The notes beneath the pieces are model-generated. The model was given only the letters and a program-made list of their open reading frames with translations. It made no database searches and was not told the DNA's origin. The position numbers and the translations under genes are program-made. Shown one piece after another: positions 1 through 9,435 of a DNA stretch of 64,000 bases. Location: contig WELB01000097.1 in assembly GCA_009602725.1 (NCBI GenBank), forward strand, positions 493,001 to 557,000, read 5' to 3'. The DNA comes from Spirogloea muscicola (taxonomy: Eukaryota > Streptophyta > Zygnematophyceae > Spirogloeales > Spirogloeaceae). Each line of letters starts with the position of its first letter. The stretch's first letter is position 1.

Positions 1-170
1 AGATGTCAAATACGGAGCCCTTCTGCCACCAACGAGACTCGCCCAGCTTTCTGGTGCAAAGCATTTGCCTGAGCACGCTGCAAACAGGCCGAAACTCGTC
101 GTTGCAAGAACGACGGATATGCAGCTGGCAAGCCCATCTCAGCCGGAAACACATCTGCACGTCGCAAGGG
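1..170 (+). repeat. Dispersed repeat family R2, copy 1
   Basis: This stretch is repeated at about 1779-2010 and 5247-5400, and its left part at 4429-4545. Shared landmarks are a block reading gcccagctttctggt, then a block on cgctgcaaacaggccgaaac, then catctcagccgg and aacacatctgcacgtcg. Copies differ by scattered substitutions and small indels, as expected of an old interspersed repeat. No coding capacity or terminal repeat was recognised. The copy is cut by the window edge, so its true left end is unknown. Confidence 0.75.
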
Positions 171-180
171 GACTCTCAGT

Positions 181-340
181 AACCTCTAGTCAGTAAATGC
201 AAGTCGGAATAGCTAGCAGGCGGATAGACGTCGCCCTGACGGAAGCCGGAGGCCGCAGCCAAAACGCGGCCTGCGCGCAAGTGAATCCGAAGGCAAGGGA
301 CCGCTGCAAAGAAATGGCCAACCGCATCCGGAAGCCAGAG
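181..340 (+). repeat. Dispersed repeat family R1, copy 1
   Basis: The block runs from a gtaacctctagtcagtaa-like end through a core on gtcgccctgacggaagccgg to a gcaaagaaatggcca segment. It is closely matched at 3808-3965 on the same strand, and more distantly at 1021-1160, 1455-1575 and 16556-16690. Inverted copies lie at 4690-4865, 5008-5168, 16070-16228 and 23272-23448. A gttact/agtaac end recurs in most copies. I see no clear tRNA-type A/B boxes, so calling it a SINE would be a guess. Confidence 0.8.
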
Positions 341-419
341 GACGCAGGTGCAAGGCGTGCACCATGGAACGCTGAAGGGAACGCTGTGGGAGGCCGAAAT
401 TGCGCGCCCATAGAGAAGA

Positions 420-475
420 GGGTCTGGCAGAGGCCAGCTCTAAAAGAATGGACAAAATCCAAAGAGTTATAAGGA
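420..475 (+). repeat. R-hairpin module, degenerate copy
   Basis: The segment gaagagggtctggcagaggccagctctaaaagaatggacaaaatcc (split here only by description) matches the module seen at 1590-1660 and 2640-2710. In those copies gagaagaggggctggcaaa is followed by ccagcccaaaa and a gaatggacaa tail. It sits directly after the R1 copy at 181-340. Confidence 0.6.
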
Positions 476-849
476 TGCCGGAAAGAAAACCACACAGCTA
501 GACACGAGACGATGCGAAGGGAAGCTCAGTATCCATGAGTGAGCAGCAGCAAGTCCGAGTAACTCGCAGCTGGGAAAGAGGCACTCCGCCTAGACCCAGA
601 TGCAGCAGCCATAGCGCGGCCTGCTTGAGAGTGGACGCCACAGTGGCCAGCCCACTTGTAGGAAGCTCTTCAGAGAAAGAGGGCGTCGAAGTCGACGACT
701 GTCACAAGAGGCAGTCTATCACAAGGCGATGCGGAGTGGGGAGAGAGAAAGAGAGAAGGCGCGCGGTGCGCATGCAATGGGTGGCCAATAAATCGAAGCC
801 CTATGCTTAAGGGCCAAAAGCGCTGTCTCAGAGAGCTCTTCCAATTGAC

Positions 850-990
850 AGCAATGGCTGTGAGAGGCCAGCCCAAAGAAGAAGTGGCTCTCCCAATGGG
901 GGCAAGGGCTGTGAGAAGCCAGCCCGAAAAGAATTGACAAGGTTCGAAGGGGCCAAACTACGAGCTAAGCAGCGACTGCGGGGCCTGAAG
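850..990 (+). repeat. R-hairpin module, two copies in tandem
   Basis: Two copies of the core ggctgtgagaggccagccc lie at 856-874 and 907-925 (second copy gaagcc). They are separated by a tctcccaatgggggcaag spacer and followed by gaattgacaaggttcgaag and gggcc. GGCTG and CAGCC can pair as a short hairpin. The same core recurs on both strands across the window, always followed by a-rich and gaat(t/g)gacaa sequence. Confidence 0.75.
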
Positions 991-1020
991 AGGCTATGGC
1001 AGAACGGGGGAGGATGGACC

Positions 1021-1160
1021 ACTCAGTAGTTACGAGTGAGGAGCCTCACATCCGACAGACTAGCTGCCGGAAAAGTATCCCCCTGACGAAAGCCGGAGGC
1101 CGCAGCGAGAGCACGGCCAGCACGCAGATGCAAGGCGTGGGCCATGGACCACCAAGGAAC
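1021..1160 (+). repeat. Dispersed repeat R1, divergent copy
   Basis: It keeps the agttac-type end and the core ccctgacgaaagccggaggc, then a gcacggccagcacgcagatg stretch, but is clearly more diverged than the copies at 181-340 and 3808-3965. It is followed by a weak R-hairpin tail (aaggaacggacaaggtctga, gggccgga). Confidence 0.6.
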
Positions 1161-1454
1161 GGACAAGGTCTGAGAGGGCCGGATGGCGGAAAAAGCAGGA
1201 TACTGGTCACCAAGACGTATCCCAGGCACTCGCGATACACCAGCGTGCTGGGCGTGCAGTGGGCCAGGCTAATGGCTTCCGTGGCGGTGGTCTGGCTCTT
1301 CAGCTTAGCTTGTCAGATACTTATGTGCTCACACTGAGGATCTTCAGTGTCCCCTTTAGCCAGCTCATTGCCCCATTACCAGGACCTTTGTAAGGCTCAA
1401 CTTGGCCTTCCTTTCAATTTCATGCGCACCGTGCGCCTTCCTCTCAGCAAGTGG

Positions 1455-1740
1455 CCTCTCAATCACCTCTACTTAGCAAGTGCAAGTCAGAATAAGTAGA
1501 GGGCGGATAAGCGTCGCCCTGACGGAACCCGGAGGGCAGCAGCCAGGGCGCGGCCTGCACGCAAGTGGATGGCGAAAGAGAGAAGTGTGCGCCCGTAGAG
1601 AAGAGGGGCTGGCAAAGCCAGCCCAAAATAGAATGGACAATGTCCAAAGCCAAAGAAAGAGGAGCCGGAAAAGGCTAGGGACCTCTGCAGGTGAATTTCG
1701 TGTATTTGAAACAAACGAAGGCCAAATGGCCAATTACAAA
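1455..1740 (+). repeat. R1 copy plus hairpin module plus start of R2
   Basis: An R1 copy (about 1455-1575, core gcgtcgccctgacggaaccc) is followed by a hairpin-type module (1590-1660) with ggctggcaaagccagccc. Then comes a block cgtgtatttgaaacaaacga with ggccaaatggcca (1699-1740). This last block also precedes the R2 copy at 4429, so the order R1, hairpin module, R2 looks like one composite unit. It is present at least twice in the first 5 kb. Confidence 0.65.
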
Positions 1741-1778
1741 GGCGAGCACATCTTAAGACCTACATAACTTACAGTAGA

Positions 1779-2010
1779 TTGACCCGCTCAGAAACCACGG
1801 GTCAAAACATAAAGGTCGCTAACCGATGCCTGGATACTAGCAGATACGAAGCCCTTCTGCCACCAACTAGAGCTCGCCCAGCTTTCTGGTGCAAAGCATT
1901 AGCCTGAGCACGCTGCAAACAGGCCGAAACTCGTCGTCGCAACAAGGACAGATAAGCAGCTGCAAGCCCATCTCAGCCGGGAACACATCTGCATGTCGTG
2001 TGTAGCCTAG
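1779..2010 (+). repeat. Dispersed repeat family R2, copy 2
   Basis: This is the longest R2 copy in the window. It begins with an inverted repeat, gacccg...cgggtc with an 11-base loop (1781-1803). It runs through the ctttctggtgcaaagc and gctgcaaacaggccgaaact landmarks and ends near catctcagccgggaacacat. The 4429-4545 copy keeps the same left end and hairpin. The copy near 47929 keeps only a decayed left end. Confidence 0.75.
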
Positions 2011-2239
2011 ATTGGCTATGTTTTGAAGGAAAGTAAGGAAACGAGGACCTAAGCAGCCAAAGATGTCGATTGCCGCTGGCAAGAGCTGATCACATCGGGG
2101 GTAATCGGAGTAGTGCTGCAACTTTCTTTGTTCAGCACTGCCCACTGCGTGGCCAGCGATGTGTGTCGATGCTGGACCTTTGTAGGCCTCCGTAACCACA
2201 ATATCGACCAAAGCCCTTGGTCCTCCGCCGGGTTGCACG

Positions 2240-2400
2240 CCCACAATGTCAAGTGTGCGGCGAAGCAGGGAGGGAGATGGCCAGGCGCATCCTGAACACT
2301 TGAGTAAATGACCCGGCGGCATTGAAGCCGGGCTAAGGTAAAAGTGTGACGTTAGTACCCACACGGGTGAGCACATTCAAATCTGACAAGCTAACTTGGG
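2240..2400. repeat. Dispersed repeat R3, inverse of 16020-16110
   Basis: The segment with agatggccaggcgcatcctg, gaacacttgag and cggcggcattgaagccgggc is the reverse complement of sequence at about 16030-16105. A further tail, tacccacacgggtgagcac then gctaactt, resembles 5457-5500. It looks like another mobile-repeat fragment. No ORF of interest is associated with it. Confidence 0.55.
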
Positions 2401-2409
2401 GAGCCGGAG

Positions 2410-3690
2410 CGCCGCCACGGAAGCCCGTGGCCTGACTTAGAGCGCGCCCAGCACGCTGACGAATAGCCAGAGCTTTGCTCGTATCTAGCTGTGAGCTTTG
2501 AGGCGCCTTCCGGCTCTTTGGACCTTTGGGCTGGCCTTTCCCAGACCCTACCCTCTATGGGCGAGCATTTCTTCTTTGCGAGCCCTGCAAAGTAAGCGAA
2601 AGCCGCAAAGGGGGCGAGGGTTGTGAAAAGCCAGCCTAAAAGAAGAAAGTGCTCGTCCATAGAGAAGAGGGGCTGGCAAACCAGCCCAAAATGAATGGAC
2701 AATGTCCATAGCCAAAGATGTTGAAATTCCTGGGCTGGCCGCTCCTGTATCTGCTCCTGTACCTGTTCCTGTCTGTTGTAGTCAGTGTTCTCAGATTGTT
2801 CCTTCCGCCAGTTGAAGTCCTCCATCGGACGTTTGCCCTTGTCTATGGGCCCAGCAGACCGCCCTCGACGCGGCGGCACAGAAGCAGATGCGCTCATGGC
2901 GCCAGACAGATTCAGATCTCAGACAGTCAGTCAGTCTGACAGCACAGGCTCCGCCCTCACCCAAGGTGGGTGGCAGCCATGGCTAGGGCGCACGGGCGCA
3001 CCGCGTGGCCTCAGATATATATGGGGTGTTCCGATGGGTGGCCGAGGCCTCCCTTATCCAGGGGAGACTCTCACGGCCCAATTAGACGGTCGGGATGGTC
3101 ACCCACCCCGACCCGCCGATTCACCATATTTCTATCTTCAACAAAAGAAAGGTGCCGAAGAAACGGACAACGTCACAGCCATCGCGCCCTTCGAAAGAGC
3201 TGCTTCCTCCTTCCACCATTGATGGTGCTCCGGCACGCCCAGATCAGTCTAACAGTCATGTATGTGCTCACTCGTGGGTACTGAAGACAGCCTTCAATTG
3301 TAATGTACTGCTTTGGTGTTTACCGCTTTGGCTTCATATTCTTGGTTCTTCTTACAAACAGTGTGCTGGCTTGCTTTGGCATCCTCTCACAGGCACCGCA
3401 TCCTTATCTCGTTTGTTCGCTGGCTTTCCCAGCCCTCGCTAGAAGAGCTGCTTTGTTTCTTTTATAGCCATCGCCCACTTCTGGACCCTTTGGAGAAGCT
3501 TTGAACAAGAGACACGAGATATTGATTTGTTTCACAAGCTTGGACGTCTCTGACCGACGGCCCTGGTCAAGCCGTCAATTAAGAAACCAGAGCAGAGTGA
3601 AAATTAATGGCTTCAGCCATTGATTTGAGTGGCCGATCTCGTCAATCTCCTTAACGACATAGCGTAACTCAGTGACCTGATCGGAGCGAG
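2410..3690. other. Intergenic, mostly unassigned; hairpin module at 2640-2710
   Basis: Only the hairpin module (gaagaggggctggcaaacca, gcccaaaatgaatggac) at 2640-2710 is recognised. The rest, including the pyrimidine-rich stretch at 3290-3500, shows no conserved protein or RNA gene. Short ORFs on both strands lack recognisable motifs and overlap each other. Confidence 0.4.
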
Positions 3691-3695
3691 CTCGG

Positions 3696-3770
3696 CCAGA
3701 TTGACTGGTGGCTGTGAGAGGCCAGCCCAAAGGAATTGACACGGTCGGAAGGAGCCGAAGTGCTAGGTGC
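3696..3770 (+). repeat. R-hairpin module
   Basis: The module starts with gattgactggtggctgtgag then aggccagccc, followed by aaaggaattgacacggtcgg. It is nearly the same as 47657-47718, over 40 kb away, which makes this one of the best-matched pairs of the family. The R1 copy at 3808 follows directly. Confidence 0.75.
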
Positions 3771-3807
3771 TAAGACAGCACCAAGGCAAGACAGCAGGAG
3801 ACTCTCA

Positions 3808-3965
3808 GGAACCTCTAGTCAGTAGATGCAAGTCGGAATAGCTAGCAGGCGGATAGACGTCGCCTGACGGAAGCGGGAGGCCGCAGCCAAAGCGCGGCCT
3901 GCGCGCAAGTGAACTGCGAAGGCAAGGGACTGCTGCAAAGAAATGGCCAAGCGCATCCGGAACAC
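3808..3965 (+). repeat. Dispersed repeat R1, copy close to 181-340
   Basis: It matches 181-340 almost base for base, apart from single-base deletions in the gtcgcctgacgg and agcgggagg region. It shares agtcagtagatgcaagtcgg, gctagcaggcggatagacgt and the aaatggccaagcgcatccgg end. The single-base indels shift frame between copies, so the short ORFs seen across it are unlikely to be genes. Confidence 0.8.
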
Positions 3966-4039
3966 CACACGGGCCAGCGACAGCCGGGTTCTGTATTGAA
4001 GAAGTGGTGCTGAAGGTGGAGAAATGCCGAAGGTAGAGA

Positions 4040-4430
4040 GGGCTGTGAAGGGCCAGTCCACGGATGAAATAATTCGGAACGTAAGCCAACGGCTGTGAGA
4101 AGCCAGCCAAAAGGATGGGACTCAAAAAGAATGACAGGAAAGTATGAAAATGTTCGGATGTTCTGTATAGGAAAACGTGCGCGGTGTGCATGAGGGGAAA
4201 GGCGGGGCTTGAAAGACTGAGGTCAAAACGACTACTATACACGGGAAAGGCAGAGAGGAGCACGGGGCGCGTGCAATATAAGGGCAAAAGTTATTGCGAA
4301 AAGCATTATGCAACACAAAGTGAAGACTTAGGCTAGGATGAAGATCTTCGTGTATTTGCAACAAACAAAGGCCAAATGGCCAAGTACAGAGGGAAGCACA
4401 TCTAGAGACGTTCATCATCTACAGCAGATT
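4040..4430 (+). repeat. Hairpin modules and pre-R2 block
   Basis: Two weak hairpin modules are present: ggctgtgaagggccagtcc near 4042 and ggctgtgagaagccagcc near 4091. After unassigned sequence, 4345-4390 repeats the cgtgtatttgcaacaaacaa and ggccaaatggcca block found at 1699-1740. Confidence 0.6.
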
Positions 4431-4545
4431 GACCCGCTCAGTAACCACGGGTCAACATGAAGGTCGCTAACCGAAGCCTGAATACTGGATGGCAGATACG
4501 AAGCGCTTCTGCTACCAAGTAGAGCTCGCCCAGCTTTCTGGTACG
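4431..4545 (+). repeat. Dispersed repeat R2, left part only
   Basis: It carries the gacccg...cgggtc inverted repeat at 4431-4453, then gaaggtcgctaaccgaagcc and the cccagctttctggta landmark. It stops there, where copies 1 and 2 continue. The break point is followed by unrelated GC-rich sequence (catccgcgggacgacgag), as if another insertion had interrupted or replaced the right part. Confidence 0.65.
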
Positions 4546-4689
4546 CAGATCATCCGCGGGACGACGAGTTCTTCCCGCTCGCCATCGATACGCACGGGGC
4601 GCTGGGTGCTCGGTGGCTCGAGCTGCTCAACTCGTCACGCCATTGCCCGCCGCTTCCATGGGGAGCCGGTGGACTCCCATGCAGCAGGT

Positions 4690-4865
4690 CGCTAGCGCAG
4701 GTGTACCGCATGCGCTTGGCCGTCTCGCTGCAGAGGTCTATGGCCCGCGCGCTGCACCTGCGTGCAGGCAGAGCCCTCGCTGCTGCCTCTGGCTCTGGCA
4801 AGGGGACCCGCTTCCAGGAACCCAGTCTCTCTGACTTGAGGCTGCTTAGCAGGGGTTACTGAGTG
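4690..4865 (-). repeat. Dispersed repeat R1, inverted copy
   Basis: This is the inverse of the 181-340 type. Landmarks are gcatgcgcttggccgtctcg, ctgcacctgcgtgcaggcag, ccctcgctgctgcctctgg and a terminal ggggttactga. It is almost identical to 23272-23448, so those two form a young sub-family distinct from the direct copies at 181 and 3808. Confidence 0.8.
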
Positions 4866-4914
4866 CTTCGTAGCTGCTTCGTTTCTTTTCTGTGTTTGTT
4901 GTTCTTTGTACTTC

Positions 4915-5168
4915 CCCTGGCCCCTTCTTGTCCTTTGTTCATTCTTTTCTGGGCTGGCTTTTTCCAGCCCCTATCCTCAATGGGCGAGCCCTTCCTCCTT
5001 TCTGCTACCGTATGCGTTTGTCTATGTCGCTACAGCGTTCCCAAGCGCTTGCTTTGCATCGCCGCGCTGGTCGTGCCCTTGCAGCAGCCTCTGGCTTGCG
5101 CAGCGGGGTTGCTCTTCCTCCCCTCAGCTCATCTGACTTCCTACTGCTGACACGGGGTTACTAAGAGC
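4915..5168 (-). repeat. Inverted hairpin module plus R1 copy
   Basis: A hairpin-type block (4930-5000: ttcattcttttctgggctgg, then tttttccagcccctatcctc) is repeated almost exactly at 23510-23580. It is followed by another inverted R1 copy (5008-5168) with the landmarks cgctggtcgtgcccttgcag and a cacggggttact end. The order hairpin module then R1 is the mirror image of the direct units in this region. Confidence 0.7.
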
Positions 5169-5246
5169 GCCCTGCCTGCCTAGCCTGTGGCTCCGTCATG
5201 AACACCTCTATGCATCTGGCTGGCTTTCACAGCCGCTCTTTTGATA

Positions 5247-5400
5247 CCAGAAAATTTTTTGGTACAAAGCATTAGCCTGAGCATGCTGCAAACAGGCCGA
5301 AACGCGTCGTCGCAAGAACGACAGATATGCAGCTGGCAAGGAAGGCCCATCTCAGCCGGAAACACATCTGCACGTCGTGCATAGCCTAGATTGGCAATAT
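5247..5400 (+). repeat. Dispersed repeat R2, right part
   Basis: It starts near tttttggtacaaagcattag, runs through gagcatgctgcaaacaggcc and gaaagacagatatgcagctg-like sequence, and ends near aacacatctgcacgtcg. It is the complement of the truncated left copy at 4431-4545, as if an R2 copy had been split by the R1 units lying between 4545 and 5247. Confidence 0.65.
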
Positions 5401-5864
5401 TCTAGGAGGGGCTGAGGAAGCAGGCCAAAAGCACGGCTTGAGGGGGCTGTCATTTCGGTACCCACAAGTAAGCACTTGTCAAGTAGGACGGGCTAACTTC
5501 AAGAGACGAGCGCACCCTTTCAAAAGAGACTTCGTGCGCCGCCGCACTGGGAAGCCGGCGCCCGCCGGGAAGCGGCGGCTGCGGGGCGGCTGTGGCCGCG
5601 GCGGGCCCGCCGCATAGGTACGGGGGCAGGTGACAAGTCCGCGCAGCCGATCGGTTTCGTCGAGCTCGGACAAGGCGCTGCCAGCCGGCGATCATCGCTA
5701 CATCGGAGCTGTCACCTCCGTACTGCAGCGGTGCTGTGCTCGATGATCGCATCTGTGCGCAAGCCTTGCAGTAAGGTCTCTTCTGTGAGGTGGAAGTGGT
5801 GGAAGTGGCGAGACATCAACGAGGACATCAGGATTCGTTGACTGCGTGGCAATAGCCACATTTT
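5401..5864. other. GC-rich upstream region of the FIP2-like gene
   Basis: The stretch 5500-5700 is very GC-rich and may be the promoter or 5' leader of the gene that starts at 5865. No TATA-like element or conserved protein is recognised. The reading frames seen here are proline/alanine/arginine-rich shadows. Confidence 0.35.
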
Positions 5865-8800
5865 ATGGCTGATGACGACTCTGATCCTGAGCCTGGGAAG
5901 TCCATCTCTTCTCTTGTGCGCCTGGATGTTGGTGAGCCGCACATCCATGTACCCAGGCTGATGCGTTTCGCGTCGGAAGTTGCCACTTGTGAGCACGCAG
6001 ATCCTGCAGGGCCAGAGTTCTAAAGTGAAGCGGGGATCTAAATTTGTTGTTTGCTGAAGGGATATTTCAGTCCAAAGTAGGTCCGTGTGTCGTGGCAGCA
6101 GGATCACCTCTCTCGGGTGTTGAGACTCGGTCCTCCAAGTCCGGCACCAAGATTATGCTATCTCACTATTGGTCCTAGAAGTACACAATCGTCGTTGCAC
6201 GTAAAGGGAGAAGAAGTCTTGCTTGCCATTCTTGGCCTCTCTCATTTTGATTAATTGCAACCAATCACCAATACAAAGATGGTAGGATGCCTGTATACTT
6301 GGAAGTTGTCATCTGCTTTCCTTTCCTGTTGTAGGTTAGAAGAGCTTGAGAAGCGGCATCCAATAAATAGCTGATTGCATACTACAATGGCTGCACACAG
6401 GAGGAACTCATTATACTACCACGGTGGATACATTGACGCAAAGGGATTCGACATCCATGCTCGGCGTGATGTTTAGTGGTCGTCATCGTGTCCACCGTGA
6501 CCCAAAGAAGGTGCACATGCTGATTGTTTGTTGAATGTCACAATTGTGGCAATCTACGAGAGCAATATAGCTGGAGTTAGGTGTGAGCAGGTTGTGCACA
6601 TTGTGAAGGAAGGAAGCATGGCTACAAATGCAAATGAAGCCGAGTTGATCCAAAAGAGAGACGTCGGTCGAGTTGGACAACTGTTGTTGCTACTGAAATA
6701 TCCTCTTACGCAGCAATAACAAGTGTGGGCAGGTGCCTGCTCCTTGTCTCTGCAATTGCCACGTAGATTGAACTCGGTCATACAGCTCTTTGAGCTGCGC
6801 TTACATGGTCCTGCTTCTGCAACTTGCTCGGGTGCACAGGGCACAGTGTTCATAGACCGAGATGGAACACACTTTCGGCACATACTAAACTGGCTTCGGG
6901 ATGGATGTGTCCCTGTTCTGGAAGGCCAGATCCACCAAGAGCTTGTGCGTGAGGCAGAGTACTATCAACTGCAAGTGAGTATAGTCCAGATGAGCAAGCT
7001 GTGTGTAACAATGAATGGTCTCCTAAGCATTCTGTGGTTACTTGTACTATCACTTTTCTCCGATCAGTAATTGTCATCTCAATTTTAAAAACTCCTGTGT
7101 GTGATTCTTAGAATCTAAAAGGGCATGACAATCACTAACAGTAAGATGCAATTGCTCCAGGACATGTTAGAGGCAATGGCAAAAGCACACCACCTAAAGG
7201 AACTGGACTCTCATCTTTTGCCAGAGCTGACTCGTCAGGAGGTCTGCAACCTACCTCCTATCATTCAACAGCTTCGTCAGCTGCATTCAACCATGAAGCC
7301 AATGCTGAATGAAGTCTTGACAAACTCTATCTCTCCGTCTCTCTCGTATGTCAATCACAAGTATGGCTGCTCTTGCAGGTAATAAAGTGCCTGCAGAATA
7401 AGCGAGTACGTCTAAGAGGAGTGAACCTGTGTGGCGTGAACCTCTCAGGACTGGTGCTTATACATGCCCAGCATCCAAACAATCTGCACAAAGTGCTGTT
7501 CATGCAATGCAGCTGTGCTGCCAAGCTCAGCCCGCACGATGTGACCCTGAAAGCTTTCAATCAATCTAGGACATACTTGTTGCCTCTGTCCTCCCGTTGC
7601 CTGTCAGCAGTTCTTTACTAAGGTATTTGTTTCCAAGTGACAGTAGCAGCACAATGTTGTCCTTAACCTGCAATGACGATGTTACAAAATGATGGGAAAT
7701 GTATTTACTTGCACAAAAACGACTCACTTGTACTTCTGGCAATTACATAGTAGATCATTATTATTTCTTGTCCAGGATATGTCCGGAGTGGACTTGAGCT
7801 ATGCGAAGCTCTGTGGGACTTCATTCCAAACAGCTGTTCTGCAATGTGCTATCTTCAAGGTCAGATAAGGACAACATGCTTGCAGCGCAAGTAGGCTTTG
7901 TGTGTGGGGTCTAGCCTGCCTAGAACATTCATGCATGCATACATCCATCCACATTACACGTGAAGGTAAGCCATACTTGCATAGTTATGTGCCTGATCTA
8001 TGTGCTCACTTGTCTTCGGCTGCATCTTGACAGTATGCAGAAGCAGATGAGTCCAACTGCAGCAATGCGGTCTTCAAAGAGTAAGCAAAGTCCTTTATGA
8101 AGAAGTTGGGTGAAAATTGATCTTCATAGACGGCTCGTGAAAAATGAACGAGCTATGTACACGAATGTCATGGTTGACTCCTGAGAACCTTGCTAGAGAC
8201 ACCTTATGACTATCTATAGGTTTTACTTGCAAGTAACCGGCAGGTGTGACTTCAAAGGTGCTAGCTTACGGAAGGCAGTACTTGCAGGCACCAACCTTCA
8301 GAGTGCAAATCTGCAGGGTAAGTCGTGTGGCTGATGATGCCTTGTCCCTGCATTGACCTGTACCACCATCTTCCCAGGTGTAACATTGTAGACGATGAGC
8401 TGCAATATCATGTAGCAATATTATGCTCTTCACTTAGTTTGCCTGTCAATGTGTCATGCAACGAGTAGCTCCTAGTTGAGATTCTGGGGATTGACATGCA
8501 GATGTCAATCTTTCTGGCGCAACTCTTTGTGGTGCGGATTTACAGTCTGCACATTTGCAGGTTAGTTCACCCATGATAGTAATTAGTCAACAGCCCAAGC
8601 TCCAGCTTGCACCACAAGAGCTCCGACCAATTTTAGTCCATCTACTCGGATACACAAGCTGATCCTTCTTCATTATTGGACAAGCCACTGCCCATACGGC
8701 ATCTGGCCTGTCTTGCAGCAATCTGCCTGCATTGGTGACATGGTGTGTCTGCTTCGGTCACTGGTGGTGTGACGCAGAATGCAGATCTGACTGATGCGGA

Positions 8801-9435
8801 TTTGACTGGTGCAAACCTTGAAGGGGCAAATCTGAAGGTGCCTTGCCCCTCTAAGAAGAAAAAAAAATTTAAATAAGAAGACCCCTGAGTTTATTGCAAG
8901 AGCCAGGGATCACCACCTGCACCCACGTTACACGAGCAATCATCAATGTGTTTTCCAATCCCGTGAAAATAAATTTTTCGGACTGGTGCAGACAGGCACG
9001 TCCGGCCTGATGTGCCTGCTTGCCTGCTTGCTCCGTCCTGATTGCACTACCCTGCATTTACCCACTTCTTATAGTTTATGAATGGAGTTGGCAGGCAGCG
9101 AAGGTCAAAGGGACGGTCTTTCAGGGGGCGAATTTGCAAAGGGCCTATCTGCGTGACGTCGACCTTCGCCACACAGTATGCAACTCACCCTTTAGCAGAG
9201 CTCGATGGCAGCCTGGCTTTGCTCATTTGGCTGTATCTGGCCAGTCATTGAGAAACTTGGAAGCAAGCCAATTTAAGTGCAGAAAGGCGTAGTCATAGAG
9301 GGACACTTGAAGCAAGCCGTTGCCATTTGTAAGAATGCATTGACTGGTGCATGACGCCAATTGTCCCGACCTGGTGGCCAGATCCTGGAGGGAGCCAAAC
9401 TTGGGGGAGCAAACCTGCAGGGAACTGCCCGATGA
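5865..9435 (+). CDS. FIP2: BTB/POZ (T1-type) plus pentapeptide-repeat protein, FIP2-like
   Basis: Twelve exons were joined by hand: 5865-5931, 6401-6510, 6840-6974, 7161-7241, 7379-7453, 7776-7859, 8034-8080, 8244-8317, 8502-8560, 8778-8837, 9095-9175 and 9382-9435. They give about 308 residues, all in frame, against roughly 300 for plant FIP2. Residues 18-104 form a potassium-channel-tetramerisation-type BTB domain, with VRLDVGG, TVDTLTQRDS, GTVFIDRDGTHFRHILNWLRDG and REAEYYQL signatures (shown as separate motifs). A short linker follows, then pentapeptide repeats of A(D/N)LxxA type from about residue 132 to the end (SANLQ, GADLQSAHL, NADLTDADLTGANL). The Arabidopsis relative FIP2 (At5g55000) was found as a partner of a formin. 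BTB proteins commonly act as cullin-3 adaptors, which is inference here. The donor of exon 2 (gtgcac) is weak. Confidence 0.9.

Noticed and set aside
181-5168. R1 copies as tRNA-derived SINEs
   Set aside because: No convincing A-box/B-box pair or tRNA-like fold was seen, and no poly-A or simple tail. The family is kept as an unclassified repeat.
7112-7140. Extra FIP2-like exon starting NLKG after the BTB domain
   Set aside because: In the required phase it meets a TAA. The exon 7161-7241 restores the frame and gives ELTRQE joined to VIKC, as in plant FIP2.
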